Source of the DNA: CAZAPZ01 sp964487285
Lineage (GTDB): Bacteria > Campylobacterota_A > Desulfurellia > JAADFJ01
NCBI GenBank assembly: GCA_964487285.1
Contig: CAZAPZ010000011.1
Span: forward strand, 1 to 25,873
Reading direction: 5' to 3'
Length of the DNA: 25,873 nucleotides
Under the pieces are notes generated by a model. That model saw only the letters and a list, made by a program, of their open reading frames with translations. It was not told the DNA's origin and did no database searches. Made by a program: the position numbers and the translations under genes. Positions 1-7,946 of the stretch are shown here, one piece after another. How positions within the stretch are numbered: position 1 is the stretch's first letter; each line of letters opens with the position of its first letter.

Positions 1-35
1 GTAACGATGGAAAATGCAAGAAAAATCCTGGCTAA

Positions 36-326
36 TTGACAAGTATTATTACCCCTATCAACAATTACTCATTACATTTTTGCGGGAATGCAGGATATAG
101 CGTAACCAGGATCTTAATGATAATAAAAAGCCTCACAGCACGAGAAGTATTCAGTCGCTGTCCTGAAGTGAAAAAGCAATTGTGGGGAGGCGAATTCTGG
201 ACGGATGGTTACTTCGTAAGCATTGTAGGAAAACATGGGAATGAGGATATGATCGGCAAATATGTCAAAGATCAAGGAATAGAGTATCGGAAACTGTATG
301 AAGATCGCCAATTGTCGCTCTTCTAA
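36..326 (+). pseudogene. IS200/IS605-family TnpA (Y1 transposase) 3' remnant
   Basis: The last ~70 residues read as the C-terminal part of an IS200/IS605 TnpA: an IKSLTARE segment, then LWGGEFWTDGYFV, then GKYVKDQG, which are typical of this small HUH/Y1 transposase. The full protein is usually about 130-150 residues. Here an in-frame stop at 33-35 precedes the readable part, and the stretch where the HUH metal-binding motif should lie reads SLHF instead of an HxH pattern, so the metal site looks lost. The window begins just upstream, so part of the missing N-terminus may simply lie outside it, but the stop shows decay. It sits convergent with, and 30 bp from, the end of the DppC-like gene. 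Assignment to the family is confident; that it is inactive is an inference from the stop and the missing motif. Confidence 0.8.
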
Positions 327-328
327 TA

Positions 329-348
329 CCCCGCTGCTTGCGGCGGGG
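329..348 (+). repeat. Hairpin at IS200/IS605 right end, possibly also a terminator
   Basis: CCCCGC at 329-334 pairs with GCGGGG at 343-348 around a short loop, three bases after the tnpA stop, and is followed by a T-rich run. IS200/IS605 elements carry a subterminal hairpin at the right end that TnpA recognises, and the position fits. The same GC stem with its T-rich tail could also stop transcription arriving from the left. Confidence 0.65.
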
Positions 349-356
349 TTCTTTAT

Positions 357-1148
357 TTAGAGGCGTTTTTGAAGTTTGTCACCAATAACGGTGAACGATA
401 ACACTGTCATTAGTATTGCAACACCGGGAAATAAACTCAGCCACCATGCTATAGAGATAAAATCTTTTCCTTCAGAAAGAATCGATCCCCACGAAGCGGT
501 TGGAGGTTCTACGCCTATGCCGAGAAAACTGAGTGAGGATTCTGTCAAAATTGCAATTCCAATACCGAGTGTTGCATTCACTATAACAGGTGCAAGACTG
601 TTTGGTATGAGATGATAAATTAGAATTTTCATCTCTTTTTGACCCATCAGCCGGCTTGACAGTATAAACTCAGCTTTTTTCAGCCGCATAATCTCAGCTC
701 TTACCATTCTTGCTACGCCCATCCAGCTTGTAAGCCCTATTACAATCATGATATTTATTATTCCGGGACCTACATAGCTTATTATTGCAAGTATGAGAAA
801 AAACACAGGAAATGCCAGGAAAACATCTGCCAAACGCATGATAAGGGCATCTATCAAACCGCCTTTAAACCCTGCAATTCCGCCAAGTAAAACGCCAATG
901 ATAGTTGATATGCCGACAGCTATAAGTCCAACCTCCATTGATATTCTGCTCCCGTATATCATTCTTGAGAGTAGATCACGTCCAAGCCGATCTGTTCCGA
1001 GAAGATAAACTGACGATGGCGGAGACAATACCGCTTTGTGTATTTGATAAGGATTGTACGGAGCTACAACAGGTGCCAAGACTGCCATTGATATAACTAT
1101 CAACACAAATATGATAGATAATTTGAGCGATAAGCTGTTTTTTTTCAA
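357..1148 (-). CDS. DppC/OppC-type ABC transporter permease
   Basis: Inner-membrane permease subunit of a dipeptide/oligopeptide/nickel-type ABC importer (binding-protein-dependent transport inner membrane component). Visible marks are an N-terminal membrane segment at about residues 9-29 with the OppC_N-like stretch after it, the DppC signature LGTDRLGRDLLSR at 50-62, the cytoplasmic EAA loop near 164-187 that contacts the ATPase, and SSLSFLGIGVEPPTASWG near 204-221. The 263-residue length is slightly short but complete. Its start overlaps the stop of the diguanylate cyclase gene by 4 bp, so it is translated from the same message. No partner permease, ATPase or binding protein is next to it: upstream are birA and the GGDEF gene, downstream an IS remnant. 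The substrate cannot be told from the sequence. Confidence 0.9.
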   Translation of the reverse strand: MKKNSLSLKLSIIFVLIVISMAVLAPVVAPYNPYQIHKAVLSPPSSVYLLGTDRLGRDLLSRMIYGSRISMEVGLIAVGISTIIGVLLGGIAGFKGGLIDALIMRLADVFLAFPVFFLILAIISYVGPGIINIMIVIGLTSWMGVARMVRAEIMRLKKAEFILSSRLMGQKEMKILIYHLIPNSLAPVIVNATLGIGIAILTESSLSFLGIGVEPPTASWGSILSEGKDFISIAWWLSLFPGVAILMTVLSFTVIGDKLQKRL

Positions 1149-2077
1149 ATTATGCAGTAAACACCGCCTTTTTCACGCGACTTTACTTCATATAATGCAC
1201 TGTCCACCCTCGTAAGAACCGATTCCATGCTGTCTTTTTTGGATACACTTGTTACGCCGCATGAACAGGTTATACTGAAAAGGCTGTTTTTGTACCTGTA
1301 TTGAGTCTTAGATATCCTACTTAATATTTTATTACCCGTAATAGTTGCCTGCTCACTATCGGTTTCAGGTAAAACCACTATAAATTCGTCACCCCCATAG
1401 CGAAAGACGCTATCGGTAGATCTCATACTTGTTTTAAATATATTTGCAACTGCCTGCAGCACTCTATCGCCTACTATATGACCGTAGTTATCATTAACTT
1501 TCTTAAAATTATCCAAGTCCAGCATAATAATAGAGAGTTTAATATTGTATCGTTTAACCCTTTCTAACTCTTTGGTGATAGTCTCTTCAAGCAGCCGTCT
1601 CATGCCGATTCCAGTGAGATGGTCGGTAAAACCTGTGGACAGCATTTTTTCAAAGAGTTTTGCTTCATAGAGTAGAATACTATTTGATGTTTCCATATGC
1701 TCACGGAGCAATTTATTGGCATCCTTTATGATTTCTACCTCATCGATAATTCTCGATGCTGTATTTTTGCTGATATCCACATCGATAATGTTTGATAATT
1801 CTCTTTCGCTTCTTGAAACTTTCTCAGAATGGTCATTGACGGCATTCATTACATCATTTATCACACCTTTTATCTTATCTGTCTCTCTCTTAAGTTTTTT
1901 TGAACTTATCTTGGCCTTAATTTGATCGGCGTATACTTGATAATCAGCCATTCCTTCTTTTTCGTAGAACTGTTTAAAATAAAACTCGTACACATCGGGT
2001 GTAGGCAGTTCGCCTGTCTTGGAAATTTTATTTATGGCTTTTTCTGATATCTGTCTTACTAATTCATTTTTATTCAT
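1145..2077 (-). CDS. GGDEF-domain diguanylate cyclase
   Basis: Predicted to make cyclic di-GMP from two GTP. The C-terminal half (about 150-310) is a GGDEF domain: DHLTG at 152-156, the Mg-binding LDLDNFKKVND stretch at 186-196, and the intact catalytic GGDEF at 228-232. An inhibitory I-site RxxD (RSTD, 219-222) lies exactly five residues before it, so product inhibition is expected. The N-terminal ~145 residues contain no recognisable sensor; they are charged and helical-looking, with likely coiled coil around 50-140. No membrane segment or signal peptide is seen, so the enzyme is probably cytoplasmic. The ribosome site GAGGGAG lies in the end of birA, 3 bp upstream of this gene, and the 3' end overlaps the permease start. 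The input signal is unknown. Confidence 0.93.
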   Translation of the reverse strand: MNKNELVRQISEKAINKISKTGELPTPDVYEFYFKQFYEKEGMADYQVYADQIKAKISSKKLKRETDKIKGVINDVMNAVNDHSEKVSRSERELSNIIDVDISKNTASRIIDEVEIIKDANKLLREHMETSNSILLYEAKLFEKMLSTGFTDHLTGIGMRRLLEETITKELERVKRYNIKLSIIMLDLDNFKKVNDNYGHIVGDRVLQAVANIFKTSMRSTDSVFRYGGDEFIVVLPETDSEQATITGNKILSRISKTQYRYKNSLFSITCSCGVTSVSKKDSMESVLTRVDSALYEVKSREKGGVYCII

Positions 2078-2080
2078 TTT

Positions 2081-3031
2081 TCATTTCACTCCCTCTAAAA
2101 ACATAATATCACCGGAAACTATCTTTTTCTCCACATCACCGTCTTTAACCAAAAGACAGCCGATTTCATCTATATCTTTTGCATATCCGCTTATTTTAGT
2201 ACCGAAATCATTAATCAGCACTTTTCTGCCAATTGTATTGTTGTGCAATTTCCAGTATGATATTAGGAAGTTGGAGTTATTGGTTATATTATTAAGCTGC
2301 CTATCAAGCTCATCAATCAGTAAACCGACAAGTTCCATAGGGTTTATATAGCTGCCGTTTTCTGAAAGTGAAGCATAATTCTCGTTTTCTTTGAGGTCAA
2401 GTCCAATTCCAATCGCAATATATGTTATGCTGTTTCCTTCAGTTTCACTTTCTATTAAAATACCGCATATTTTTTTATCATCGTAATAAATGTCATTTGG
2501 CCATTTGATTTTTGTATTTATCTTATATTTTTCCTTAAGCAATTTGTGTACTGCTACACATGCAGCAATATTGATTAACGGCAACGATTTTATCAATAAG
2601 AGATTTGGCTTGACGGCAACACTCATATAAATACCTGAATCAATTTGTGAAACCCATTTATTTCCATGTCTTCCCCTGCCTGTTGTCTGTTTTCTTGCCA
2701 ATGCAATAACTCTGCTGCCGTTTTTGTAACAACTTCTTGCTGTATCCATAGTTGAACTGACTTGTTTATGAAATAGTACGGTGTTAGGAAGCCATTTTGT
2801 TTTTTTAATACTATATCCTGATGGCCACAAACGGGTTGGATGATCTGACAATCTATATCCTAATTTACGAACAGCTTCTATCTCGTAGCCTTCATCAATC
2901 AGATTCTTCACCCTTTTCCACACTGCGACAGATGAAATTCCGAGTTTTTCCGCTATTTTCTTTCCTGAATAAAATTCCCCCAGGTTTTTAAACAAAATGT
3001 CAATGATTGATTCTTTCATAAGGTCATACAT
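2081..3031 (-). CDS. birA: BirA bifunctional biotin-protein ligase / repressor
   Basis: Attaches biotin to the biotin carboxyl carrier protein or other acceptors via biotinyl-5'-AMP. Residues ~8-60 form a winged-helix DNA-binding domain (GKKIAEKLGISSVAVWKRVKNL), so this is the regulatory class II form. The ligase domain shows the biotinyl-AMP loop GRGRHG at 118-123, KWPND at 176-180 and the lysine of KICGIL at 187, followed by a C-terminal SH3-like domain. Length (316) is normal for E. coli-type BirA. It heads a minus-strand operon with the GGDEF and permease genes. No biotin synthesis genes are visible nearby. No strong ribosome site precedes the first ATG; an in-frame ATG four codons later is equally possible. 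Confidence 0.95.
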   Translation of the reverse strand: MYDLMKESIIDILFKNLGEFYSGKKIAEKLGISSVAVWKRVKNLIDEGYEIEAVRKLGYRLSDHPTRLWPSGYSIKKTKWLPNTVLFHKQVSSTMDTARSCYKNGSRVIALARKQTTGRGRHGNKWVSQIDSGIYMSVAVKPNLLLIKSLPLINIAACVAVHKLLKEKYKINTKIKWPNDIYYDDKKICGILIESETEGNSITYIAIGIGLDLKENENYASLSENGSYINPMELVGLLIDELDRQLNNITNNSNFLISYWKLHNNTIGRKVLINDFGTKISGYAKDIDEIGCLLVKDGDVEKKIVSGDIMFLEGVK

Positions 3032-3286
3032 AGTAGCATAAAAAATCTTTTATTTCAAATGCAGATTAACCTTGTCTTATTTTTATATAAATGCAAGAGC
3101 ATCATCACTTGAACTTCTAAGTTTTTTGTGTAAACTAAATTATTAATTCAACGTGATGTTTTAATTAGTTGGAGCAGAATTAGGATAGTGGCCGTGAACA
3201 AAAAAAGACGATTCGGATTCTCTTGTCTTAATAAGCTATGCATATATTTGTGAATAAACATTTTTTATAGCTGCAGAAGGATTTAA
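3032..3286. other. Divergent intergenic region, birA / MaoC-like gene
   Basis: This 255-bp AT-rich gap must hold the promoters for the minus-strand birA operon and the plus-strand MaoC-like gene. No convincing -35/-10 pair, BirA-type operator or RNA gene was recognised. A clear ribosome site (AGAAGG) lies just before the start at 3287. Confidence 0.4.
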
Positions 3287-3748
3287 ATGAGCAAAAATCG
3301 ATTTTTGGAAGACTTTTTAGTTGGTGAAATTTTTACAACCGGAGGCGTTACAATAACTGAAGGTGAAATCATCCATTTTGCCTTACAGTATGATCCGCAG
3401 CCGTTCCATTTGGATATAACAGCAGGGCTAAAATCTCCATACAAAGGTTTAATAGCAAGCGGTTTTTTTACTGTAGCTATCTGTTTTAGAATGTTTATTC
3501 AGATGGGTATTTTTTCGGCATGCAGCATTGGTTCTCCCGGTGTGGATGAACTTAGATGGCTGGCTCCGGTTCGTCCCGGAGACACTTTAAAAACAGAAAC
3601 GAGGATTCTTGAGATTAGACCATCGTCATCTAAACCTGACAGAGGGATATTGAGGATGAAATATATAGGAACTAATCAGAATGGAACAAATGTTATATCC
3701 TTTATAGTCAACCATTTGCTCAGGCGAGGCAATAAACAGATCCATTGA
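3287..3748 (+). CDS. MaoC-like hot-dog (R)-specific enoyl-CoA hydratase/dehydratase
   Basis: Single hot-dog-fold protein of the MaoC dehydratase family, 153 residues. The hydratase-2 motif with its catalytic Asp/His pair is visible as ALQYDPQPFHLD, with D36 and H41, followed by YKGLIASGFFT (GxxxSG type) at about 52-62. Family members hydrate trans-2-enoyl-CoA or dehydrate (R)-3-hydroxyacyl-CoA; some act on 2-methylfumaryl-type CoA esters. The start has a good AGAAGG ribosome site. It stands alone between the divergent birA operon and the ribosomal cluster, so its substrate is not indicated by context, although the acyl-CoA locus at the far end of the window would need such an enzyme. Confidence 0.85.
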   Translation: MSKNRFLEDFLVGEIFTTGGVTITEGEIIHFALQYDPQPFHLDITAGLKSPYKGLIASGFFTVAICFRMFIQMGIFSACSIGSPGVDELRWLAPVRPGDTLKTETRILEIRPSSSKPDRGILRMKYIGTNQNGTNVISFIVNHLLRRGNKQIH

Positions 3749-3869
3749 TACTTTCTCGCCATTCCGAGGGTTGTGTTAGGTGCGTAATGTCAGTTGTTAA
3801 GAACAATATGATGTGACTCGCAATTAGCGTAAAATATAAAAAAATAATAATAAAACTGCCGATTGAGAG

Positions 3870-3897
3870 TTGAAAACAGATTTTGAACTGTTATAAT
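3870..3897 (+). promoter_or_regulatory. Sigma-70-type promoter of the rpsF operon
   Basis: TTGAAA at 3870-3875 and TATAAT at 3892-3897 are separated by 16 bp, and the -10 is preceded by TGT, giving an extended -10. Transcription would begin about 40 bp before the rpsF start. This is one of the two best promoter matches seen in the window. Confidence 0.7.
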
Positions 3898-3941
3898 AAC
3901 ATTTCTGTAGTAATTTTAATTAATTAGGGATAGAGGTGTAT

Positions 3942-4319
3942 ATGAGATATTACGAAACATTAGTTGTGCTGAAATATGACATATCCGATGATATGAAAAA
4001 TGAGATAATCTCCAAAATCGAATCGGCGATGAAAAAAGATGATGGAGAGATACTTAAAGCTGAAGATTGGGGCAAAACCAGTCTTGCCTACAAAATCGAT
4101 AGAGACGAATATGGAATATATAAATTGTGGCATTTTTTAGGCAGTGAGACTGTGCCTGATGAGCTTGACAAATATTGTAGAATAGCCGACGGAATAATTC
4201 GTTTCCAAACTATACAGATGTATAAAAAAGATATCGATTCCTATACAAAACCTGCAGTAGAAGATAAGAAAGAAGCAGTAGATGTTTCGGAAGCTACCGA
4301 AACGGATGAAGATAGTTAA
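3942..4319 (+). CDS. rpsF: 30S ribosomal protein S6
   Basis: S6 binds the central domain of 16S rRNA together with S18. The N-terminus RYYETLVVLKYD, the central WGKTSLAYKIDRDEYGIYKLWHF and IIRFQTIQ are typical S6 features; the tail after ~100 is acidic, as is common. A GTG six bases earlier is possible, but it overlaps the ribosome site TAGAGG, which is well spaced for the ATG used here. It is the first gene of rpsF-ssb-rpsR-rplI-dnaB and is placed just after a strong promoter. In several bacteria the S6:S18 pair represses its own operon through a leader RNA; no such structure was resolved here. Confidence 0.96.
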   Translation: MRYYETLVVLKYDISDDMKNEIISKIESAMKKDDGEILKAEDWGKTSLAYKIDRDEYGIYKLWHFLGSETVPDELDKYCRIADGIIRFQTIQMYKKDIDSYTKPAVEDKKEAVDVSEATETDEDS

Positions 4320-4349
4320 AGATATCGGTATCAACAATGAGGAATAAGC

Positions 4350-4763
4350 ATGGCTGCATTTAACAAAATAATTTTAGTGGGCAATTTGACACGGGATCCG
4401 GAGTTAAGATATCTTCCTTCAGGTGCTGCAGTAGCCAAACTGGGATTGGCTGTAAACAACAGTTATAAAAATAAAGATGGAAATACGGTTGATGATACAC
4501 TGTTTATTGACATAGATGTATTTGGAAGACAAGCGGAAACTGTTCATCAATATATGAAAAAAGGAAGCAGCGTTCTTGTAGAAGGAAGACTGCGGTATAG
4601 GACATGGACAGGAAATGACGAAGTAAAGCATTATAAGCATGATGTTGCAGCTCAACGTGTTGTTTTTATGGGCAGTGCGGCGGCGGCATCAAGCAAAAAT
4701 ATCAAATCAGCCAATGAAAACACTGATAATAGTCCTGAAGAGGAAGATGATATACCGTTTTAA
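4350..4763 (+). CDS. ssb: Single-stranded DNA-binding protein
   Basis: Binds ssDNA at replication forks and recruits partner proteins through its C-terminal tip. The OB fold starts FNKIILVGNLTRDPELRYLPSG, followed by FIDIDVFGRQAETVHQYMKKGSSVLVEGRLRYRTW, all standard for bacterial SSB. After about residue 110 comes a short disordered acidic linker ending in DDIPF, the conserved partner-binding tip. At 137 residues it is slightly shorter than E. coli SSB because the linker is short. It lies between rpsF and rpsR, the normal cotranscribed arrangement. Confidence 0.97.
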   Translation: MAAFNKIILVGNLTRDPELRYLPSGAAVAKLGLAVNNSYKNKDGNTVDDTLFIDIDVFGRQAETVHQYMKKGSSVLVEGRLRYRTWTGNDEVKHYKHDVAAQRVVFMGSAAAASSKNIKSANENTDNSPEEEDDIPF

Positions 4764-4791
4764 CAGTAAAAAAGAGGATAATGGAGTATAA

Positions 4792-5052
4792 ATGAGAAGA
4801 GAAAAGAAGTATAAATCGGGCGGCGGGAACAAGTTTTTTGTTAGAAAGAGATTTTGCTATTTTTGCACAAATCATATTGATGAGATAGATTATAAAGATA
4901 CATCTATGCTCAGACATTATCTCAGTGAACGATTTAAGATTTTGCCGAGAAGAAATTCAGGAAATTGCGCTAAACATCAGAGAAAACTTGCTGCAACGGT
5001 GAAACGAGCAAGGAACATGGCCTTATTACCGTTTACAATTCATTCTCATTAG
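4792..5052 (+). CDS. rpsR: 30S ribosomal protein S18
   Basis: S18, partner of S6 in the small-subunit platform. Typical S18 core: IDYKDTSMLRHYLSERFKILPRRNSGNCAKHQRKLAATVKRARNMALLPF. The N-terminal CYFC pair together with the Cys of GNCAKHQR suggests the zinc-binding, C-plus form of S18; this is an inference from the cysteine pattern. Length (86) is normal. It follows ssb by 28 bp and precedes rplI by 8 bp. Confidence 0.97.
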   Translation: MRREKKYKSGGGNKFFVRKRFCYFCTNHIDEIDYKDTSMLRHYLSERFKILPRRNSGNCAKHQRKLAATVKRARNMALLPFTIHSH

Positions 5053-5060
5053 GAGGATAG

Positions 5061-5519
5061 ATGCAGATTCTTTTATTGGATGATGTTGAAAATGTTGGGA
5101 GAATTGGAGAAGTTAAGACTGTTGCGAATGGATATGCGAATAACTTTCTTATACCCAAAGGTTTAGCTATAAGGGCGACAAAAGCAAACAAAAAAATTGT
5201 AGAACAGGAACAGCGGCAGGCTGAGAAAAAATATAAGAAGAGAGTAGATAATTCTAACGATAAAAAAACGCAGCTCGAATCTCTAAAGCTTGAAATAGCA
5301 CGGAAAGCAGGAAAATCGGGTAAACTTTTCGGATCTATTACAAATAGTGATATCAAGGACATGATTGCTCGGAAAGGTTACGATATTGATAAAAAAAAGA
5401 TTGTTGTATCAAAAGCTATTAAGTCTATAGGAGAATATACTATTGCTGTAAAAATTTATGGAGGTATTAGGGCAGAGATACCATTGACTGTCACATATGA
5501 TACAGAAAGGAGTCTTTAA
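5061..5519 (+). CDS. rplI: 50S ribosomal protein L9
   Basis: L9 binds 23S rRNA with its N-terminal domain and extends a long helix and a second globular domain from the ribosome surface. The start QILLLDDVENVGRIGEVKTVANGYANNFLIPKGLAIRAT is the diagnostic L9 signature; a charged helix follows at about 45-80, then the C-terminal domain with GKLFGSIT. The ribosome site AGGAGG is strong. The last 23 bp overlap the dnaB reading frame, and the dnaB-proximal AAAGGAG falls in its final codons. Confidence 0.97.
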   Translation: MQILLLDDVENVGRIGEVKTVANGYANNFLIPKGLAIRATKANKKIVEQEQRQAEKKYKKRVDNSNDKKTQLESLKLEIARKAGKSGKLFGSITNSDIKDMIARKGYDIDKKKIVVSKAIKSIGEYTIAVKIYGGIRAEIPLTVTYDTERSL

Positions 5520-6840
5520 CCGAATTCTTCCATCCAATATTGAGGCCGAGAAAGCGCTTCTCGCTTCAATATTGGGATCACCCGATGCTATGTATGAGGC
5601 ATTTTCTAAATTATCATCAAGCGACTTTTATCAACCGAGCCACCAGGTTATATACGATGCAATGATAAGTCTAAACAAGGTCGGAAAGCCTGTTGATCTA
5701 ATTACGCTTTCAGAGAAACTTTTAAATGAAGACAAAATAGGCATGGCCGGCGGCATAGGCTATGTTGCCGAAATATCTAATTTTATTTCAACTCCGTCAA
5801 TTGCCGAAAACTATATCGAAATAATCAAAGAAAAATCTATTTTAAGACAAATTATATGGTTGTCTAATGAAACTGCAGCAGAAGGGTTTGACCAAAAATT
5901 ATCATCGGAAGAACTTCTTGCTAAAGCAGAGCAGGGCATGTTTAATATTGCTTCGTATAAAATGAAGACGGAGCTTACTCCGGTAGCTAACTTTGTAGAT
6001 GAACTTGCCGATGAGATGGAAACCCTTCATGCTTCAAAGGGTAGAAATATAGCAGGCATTTCCACAGGTTTTACTAAGCTGGATACACTGACAAGCGGTT
6101 TTCAGAAAGGTGATTTGATAATTATAGCAGGAAGACCAGGAATGGGGAAAACCGCATTTTCACTGAATATTGCTCAAAACGTATCATTGGACCAAGAGAT
6201 AAATGTGGCATTTTTTTCGCTTGAGATGACCAAAAAGCAGCTTGCTTCAAGAATTATATCAAGAATAGGCAGGGTTGATGGTTATATGATGAGAACAGGC
6301 AAATTTGACGATGATCAATGGTCTGACATAACAACTGCCATAGACAAGCTTTCAAGTGCCAAGTTATATATAGATGATACTCCTACGCTTTCTACCATGC
6401 AGATAGCGGCAAAATGTAGAAAAGCAAAATTGAAGTATGGACTTGACCTTGTTATTATAGATTACCTTCAGCTGATCAATATGAGAGAAAGGGAAAGGAA
6501 AGATCTTGAAGTTTCAGAGACCACAAGATCGCTTAAAATTTTGGCGAAAGAACTTGATCTGCCTGTCATTCTTCTTTCGCAGCTTAATAGGTCATTGGAA
6601 TCAAGAGATAACAAACGGCCTCATCTGGCAGATTTGAGAGAATCCGGGGCAATTGAACAGGATGCCGATGTTGTCCTTTTTATATACAGAGATAAGGTTT
6701 ATAAAAAAAATTCGGATAAGGATGCTGATAACAGTGCAGAAATTATCATAGGTAAACAACGTAACGGCCCGACAGGAACTGCCAAACTTATATTTATTGA
6801 CAGATATACGAGCTTCGAAAATATGCAGCAAGGAGAATAA
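5497..6840 (+). CDS. dnaB: Replicative DNA helicase DnaB
   Basis: Hexameric 5'-3' helicase of the replication fork. The N-terminal primase-interacting domain begins LPSNIEAEKALLASIL (residues 11-26); the RecA-like motor has Walker A GRPGMGKT at 212-219, Walker B VIIDYLQL at 320-327, LLSQLNRSLE after it, and the DnaB motif LRESGAIEQDADVV. No intein interrupts the motor domain. The start is uncertain: the only standard in-frame start is this ATG, which lies inside rplI without a ribosome site, while a good AAAGGAG (5506-5512) lies just downstream, where the frame offers only an ATT (5524) near the conserved LPSNIEAE. The 447-residue length is normal either way. Confidence 0.96.
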   Translation: MIQKGVFNRILPSNIEAEKALLASILGSPDAMYEAFSKLSSSDFYQPSHQVIYDAMISLNKVGKPVDLITLSEKLLNEDKIGMAGGIGYVAEISNFISTPSIAENYIEIIKEKSILRQIIWLSNETAAEGFDQKLSSEELLAKAEQGMFNIASYKMKTELTPVANFVDELADEMETLHASKGRNIAGISTGFTKLDTLTSGFQKGDLIIIAGRPGMGKTAFSLNIAQNVSLDQEINVAFFSLEMTKKQLASRIISRIGRVDGYMMRTGKFDDDQWSDITTAIDKLSSAKLYIDDTPTLSTMQIAAKCRKAKLKYGLDLVIIDYLQLINMRERERKDLEVSETTRSLKILAKELDLPVILLSQLNRSLESRDNKRPHLADLRESGAIEQDADVVLFIYRDKVYKKNSDKDADNSAEIIIGKQRNGPTGTAKLIFIDRYTSFENMQQGE

Positions 6841-6841
6841 A

Positions 6842-7630
6842 ATGATGAGTAAAATTTTTAATGACGATTGTTTTATCTGCTTTGATGATAAAAAAACCCA
6901 TAAGAGAGCTTATGGCAAACTAAAGAATGGAGTTGTAGAGCAATTTGACAAAAGCTTTCTGTTTTCGGATGCCGTAGTAATAGGTGAGGCACAATTAGAC
7001 TCATTAAAACTGCTTGCTCCTGTTATGCCCAGTAAAATTGTTGCCGTAGGGCTAAATTATCAAGAACATATCAAGGAACTTCACCCGGATATAACAGGCG
7101 TGCCATTTCCCAAGCTCTTTATGAAACCGTCAACCGCAGTTATAGGACCTGATGATAATATAATATACCCTGATACGACTAATCATGTTGATTACGAGGC
7201 TGAGCTTGGAGTTGTCATAGGAAAAACGACAAAAAATATCGGTATCGGAGAGGCAAAAGACGCTATATTCGGGTATTGCTGCTTAAATGATATTACTGCG
7301 CGGGATCTGCAGAAAATAGATGGACAATGGACAAGAGCTAAATCATTTGATACTTTTTGCCCGATAGGTCCGGCGGTGGTAAATAATATCGATCCCTTAA
7401 AACTTGATATAAAATGTTTTGTAAATGGAAAACTTAGACAATCCGGAAGCAGCTCGCTTATGATAAAAAATGTCTATGAATTGGTGAGCCTGATCTCAAA
7501 AATCATGACACTTCTTCCAGGCGATGTGATAGCAACCGGAACACCAAAAGGTGTAGGCAAAATTAAGCCTAAAGACAAAGTTACAATAAAAATTGAGCAA
7601 ATAGGTGAGTTGACAAACTACGTTGCATAG
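6842..7630 (+). CDS. Fumarylacetoacetate hydrolase (FAH)-family protein
   Basis: Member of the FAH superfamily, whose small bacterial enzymes act as acylpyruvases, oxaloacetate tautomerases/decarboxylases or 2-hydroxyhepta-2,4-dienedioate isomerases. The metal triad is intact: E119 and E121 in DYEAELGVVIG, and D150 in LNDITARDLQ. Other family marks are VGLNYQEHIKEL (69-80), PKLFMKPSTAVIGP and the closing GDVIATGTPKGVG. The start is set by AAGGAG just upstream; the open frame extends further left but only into dnaB. It follows dnaB by one base, suggesting cotranscription. The exact substrate is not determinable; a metabolite-repair role in oxaloacetate tautomerisation would be plausible for a gene in a housekeeping operon, but this is a guess. 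Confidence 0.88.
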   Translation: MMSKIFNDDCFICFDDKKTHKRAYGKLKNGVVEQFDKSFLFSDAVVIGEAQLDSLKLLAPVMPSKIVAVGLNYQEHIKELHPDITGVPFPKLFMKPSTAVIGPDDNIIYPDTTNHVDYEAELGVVIGKTTKNIGIGEAKDAIFGYCCLNDITARDLQKIDGQWTRAKSFDTFCPIGPAVVNNIDPLKLDIKCFVNGKLRQSGSSSLMIKNVYELVSLISKIMTLLPGDVIATGTPKGVGKIKPKDKVTIKIEQIGELTNYVA

Positions 7631-7847
7631 CTAATAGATGGGCTTATATGTTGAAAAATTGATTCATTGAGCTGAAAAGAATGGGCGTAAAATTGTAATT
7701 TATAGAAAACGATTTGTTTGCTAATGAGAAATATGAGTTATGTATGTTCTAAGTGTATACTTACTTAAATTTATCAAAAATAGGATTAAATCGATCGCAG
7801 TCGAAGTTAAACAAGGATTAATAAAAATGGAGGAGATAAGGAAAATT

Positions 7848-7946
7848 ATGAGTAAACATGGAAAATATGAGGTAATCTCAAAAAGTTATCAGCTGTTTAA
7901 GGCGGGCTATTATGAAAAAAGACTCGGTTTACAATATGGATGTTAA
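7848..7946 (+). CDS. Possible 32-aa leader ORF overlapping the dapL start
   Basis: A short ORF with a well-spaced ribosome site (AAGGA at 7838-7842, more G/A-rich sequence upstream), starting ATG-AGT and ending in a TAA that overlaps the first codons of the aminotransferase gene in another frame. An earlier in-frame ATG at 7827 is also possible. The product has no recognised motif. Its role could be translational coupling of dapL, whose internal ATG at 7936 has no ribosome site of its own. It may equally be a chance ORF. Apart from this ORF the 281 bp between 7631 and 7911 show nothing recognisable. Confidence 0.25.
   Translation: MSKHGKYEVISKSYQLFKAGYYEKRLGLQYGC

Noticed and set aside
5497..6840. 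Intein in dnaB
   Set aside because: The Walker A region and the rest of the motor domain read through without an insertion, and total length is normal.
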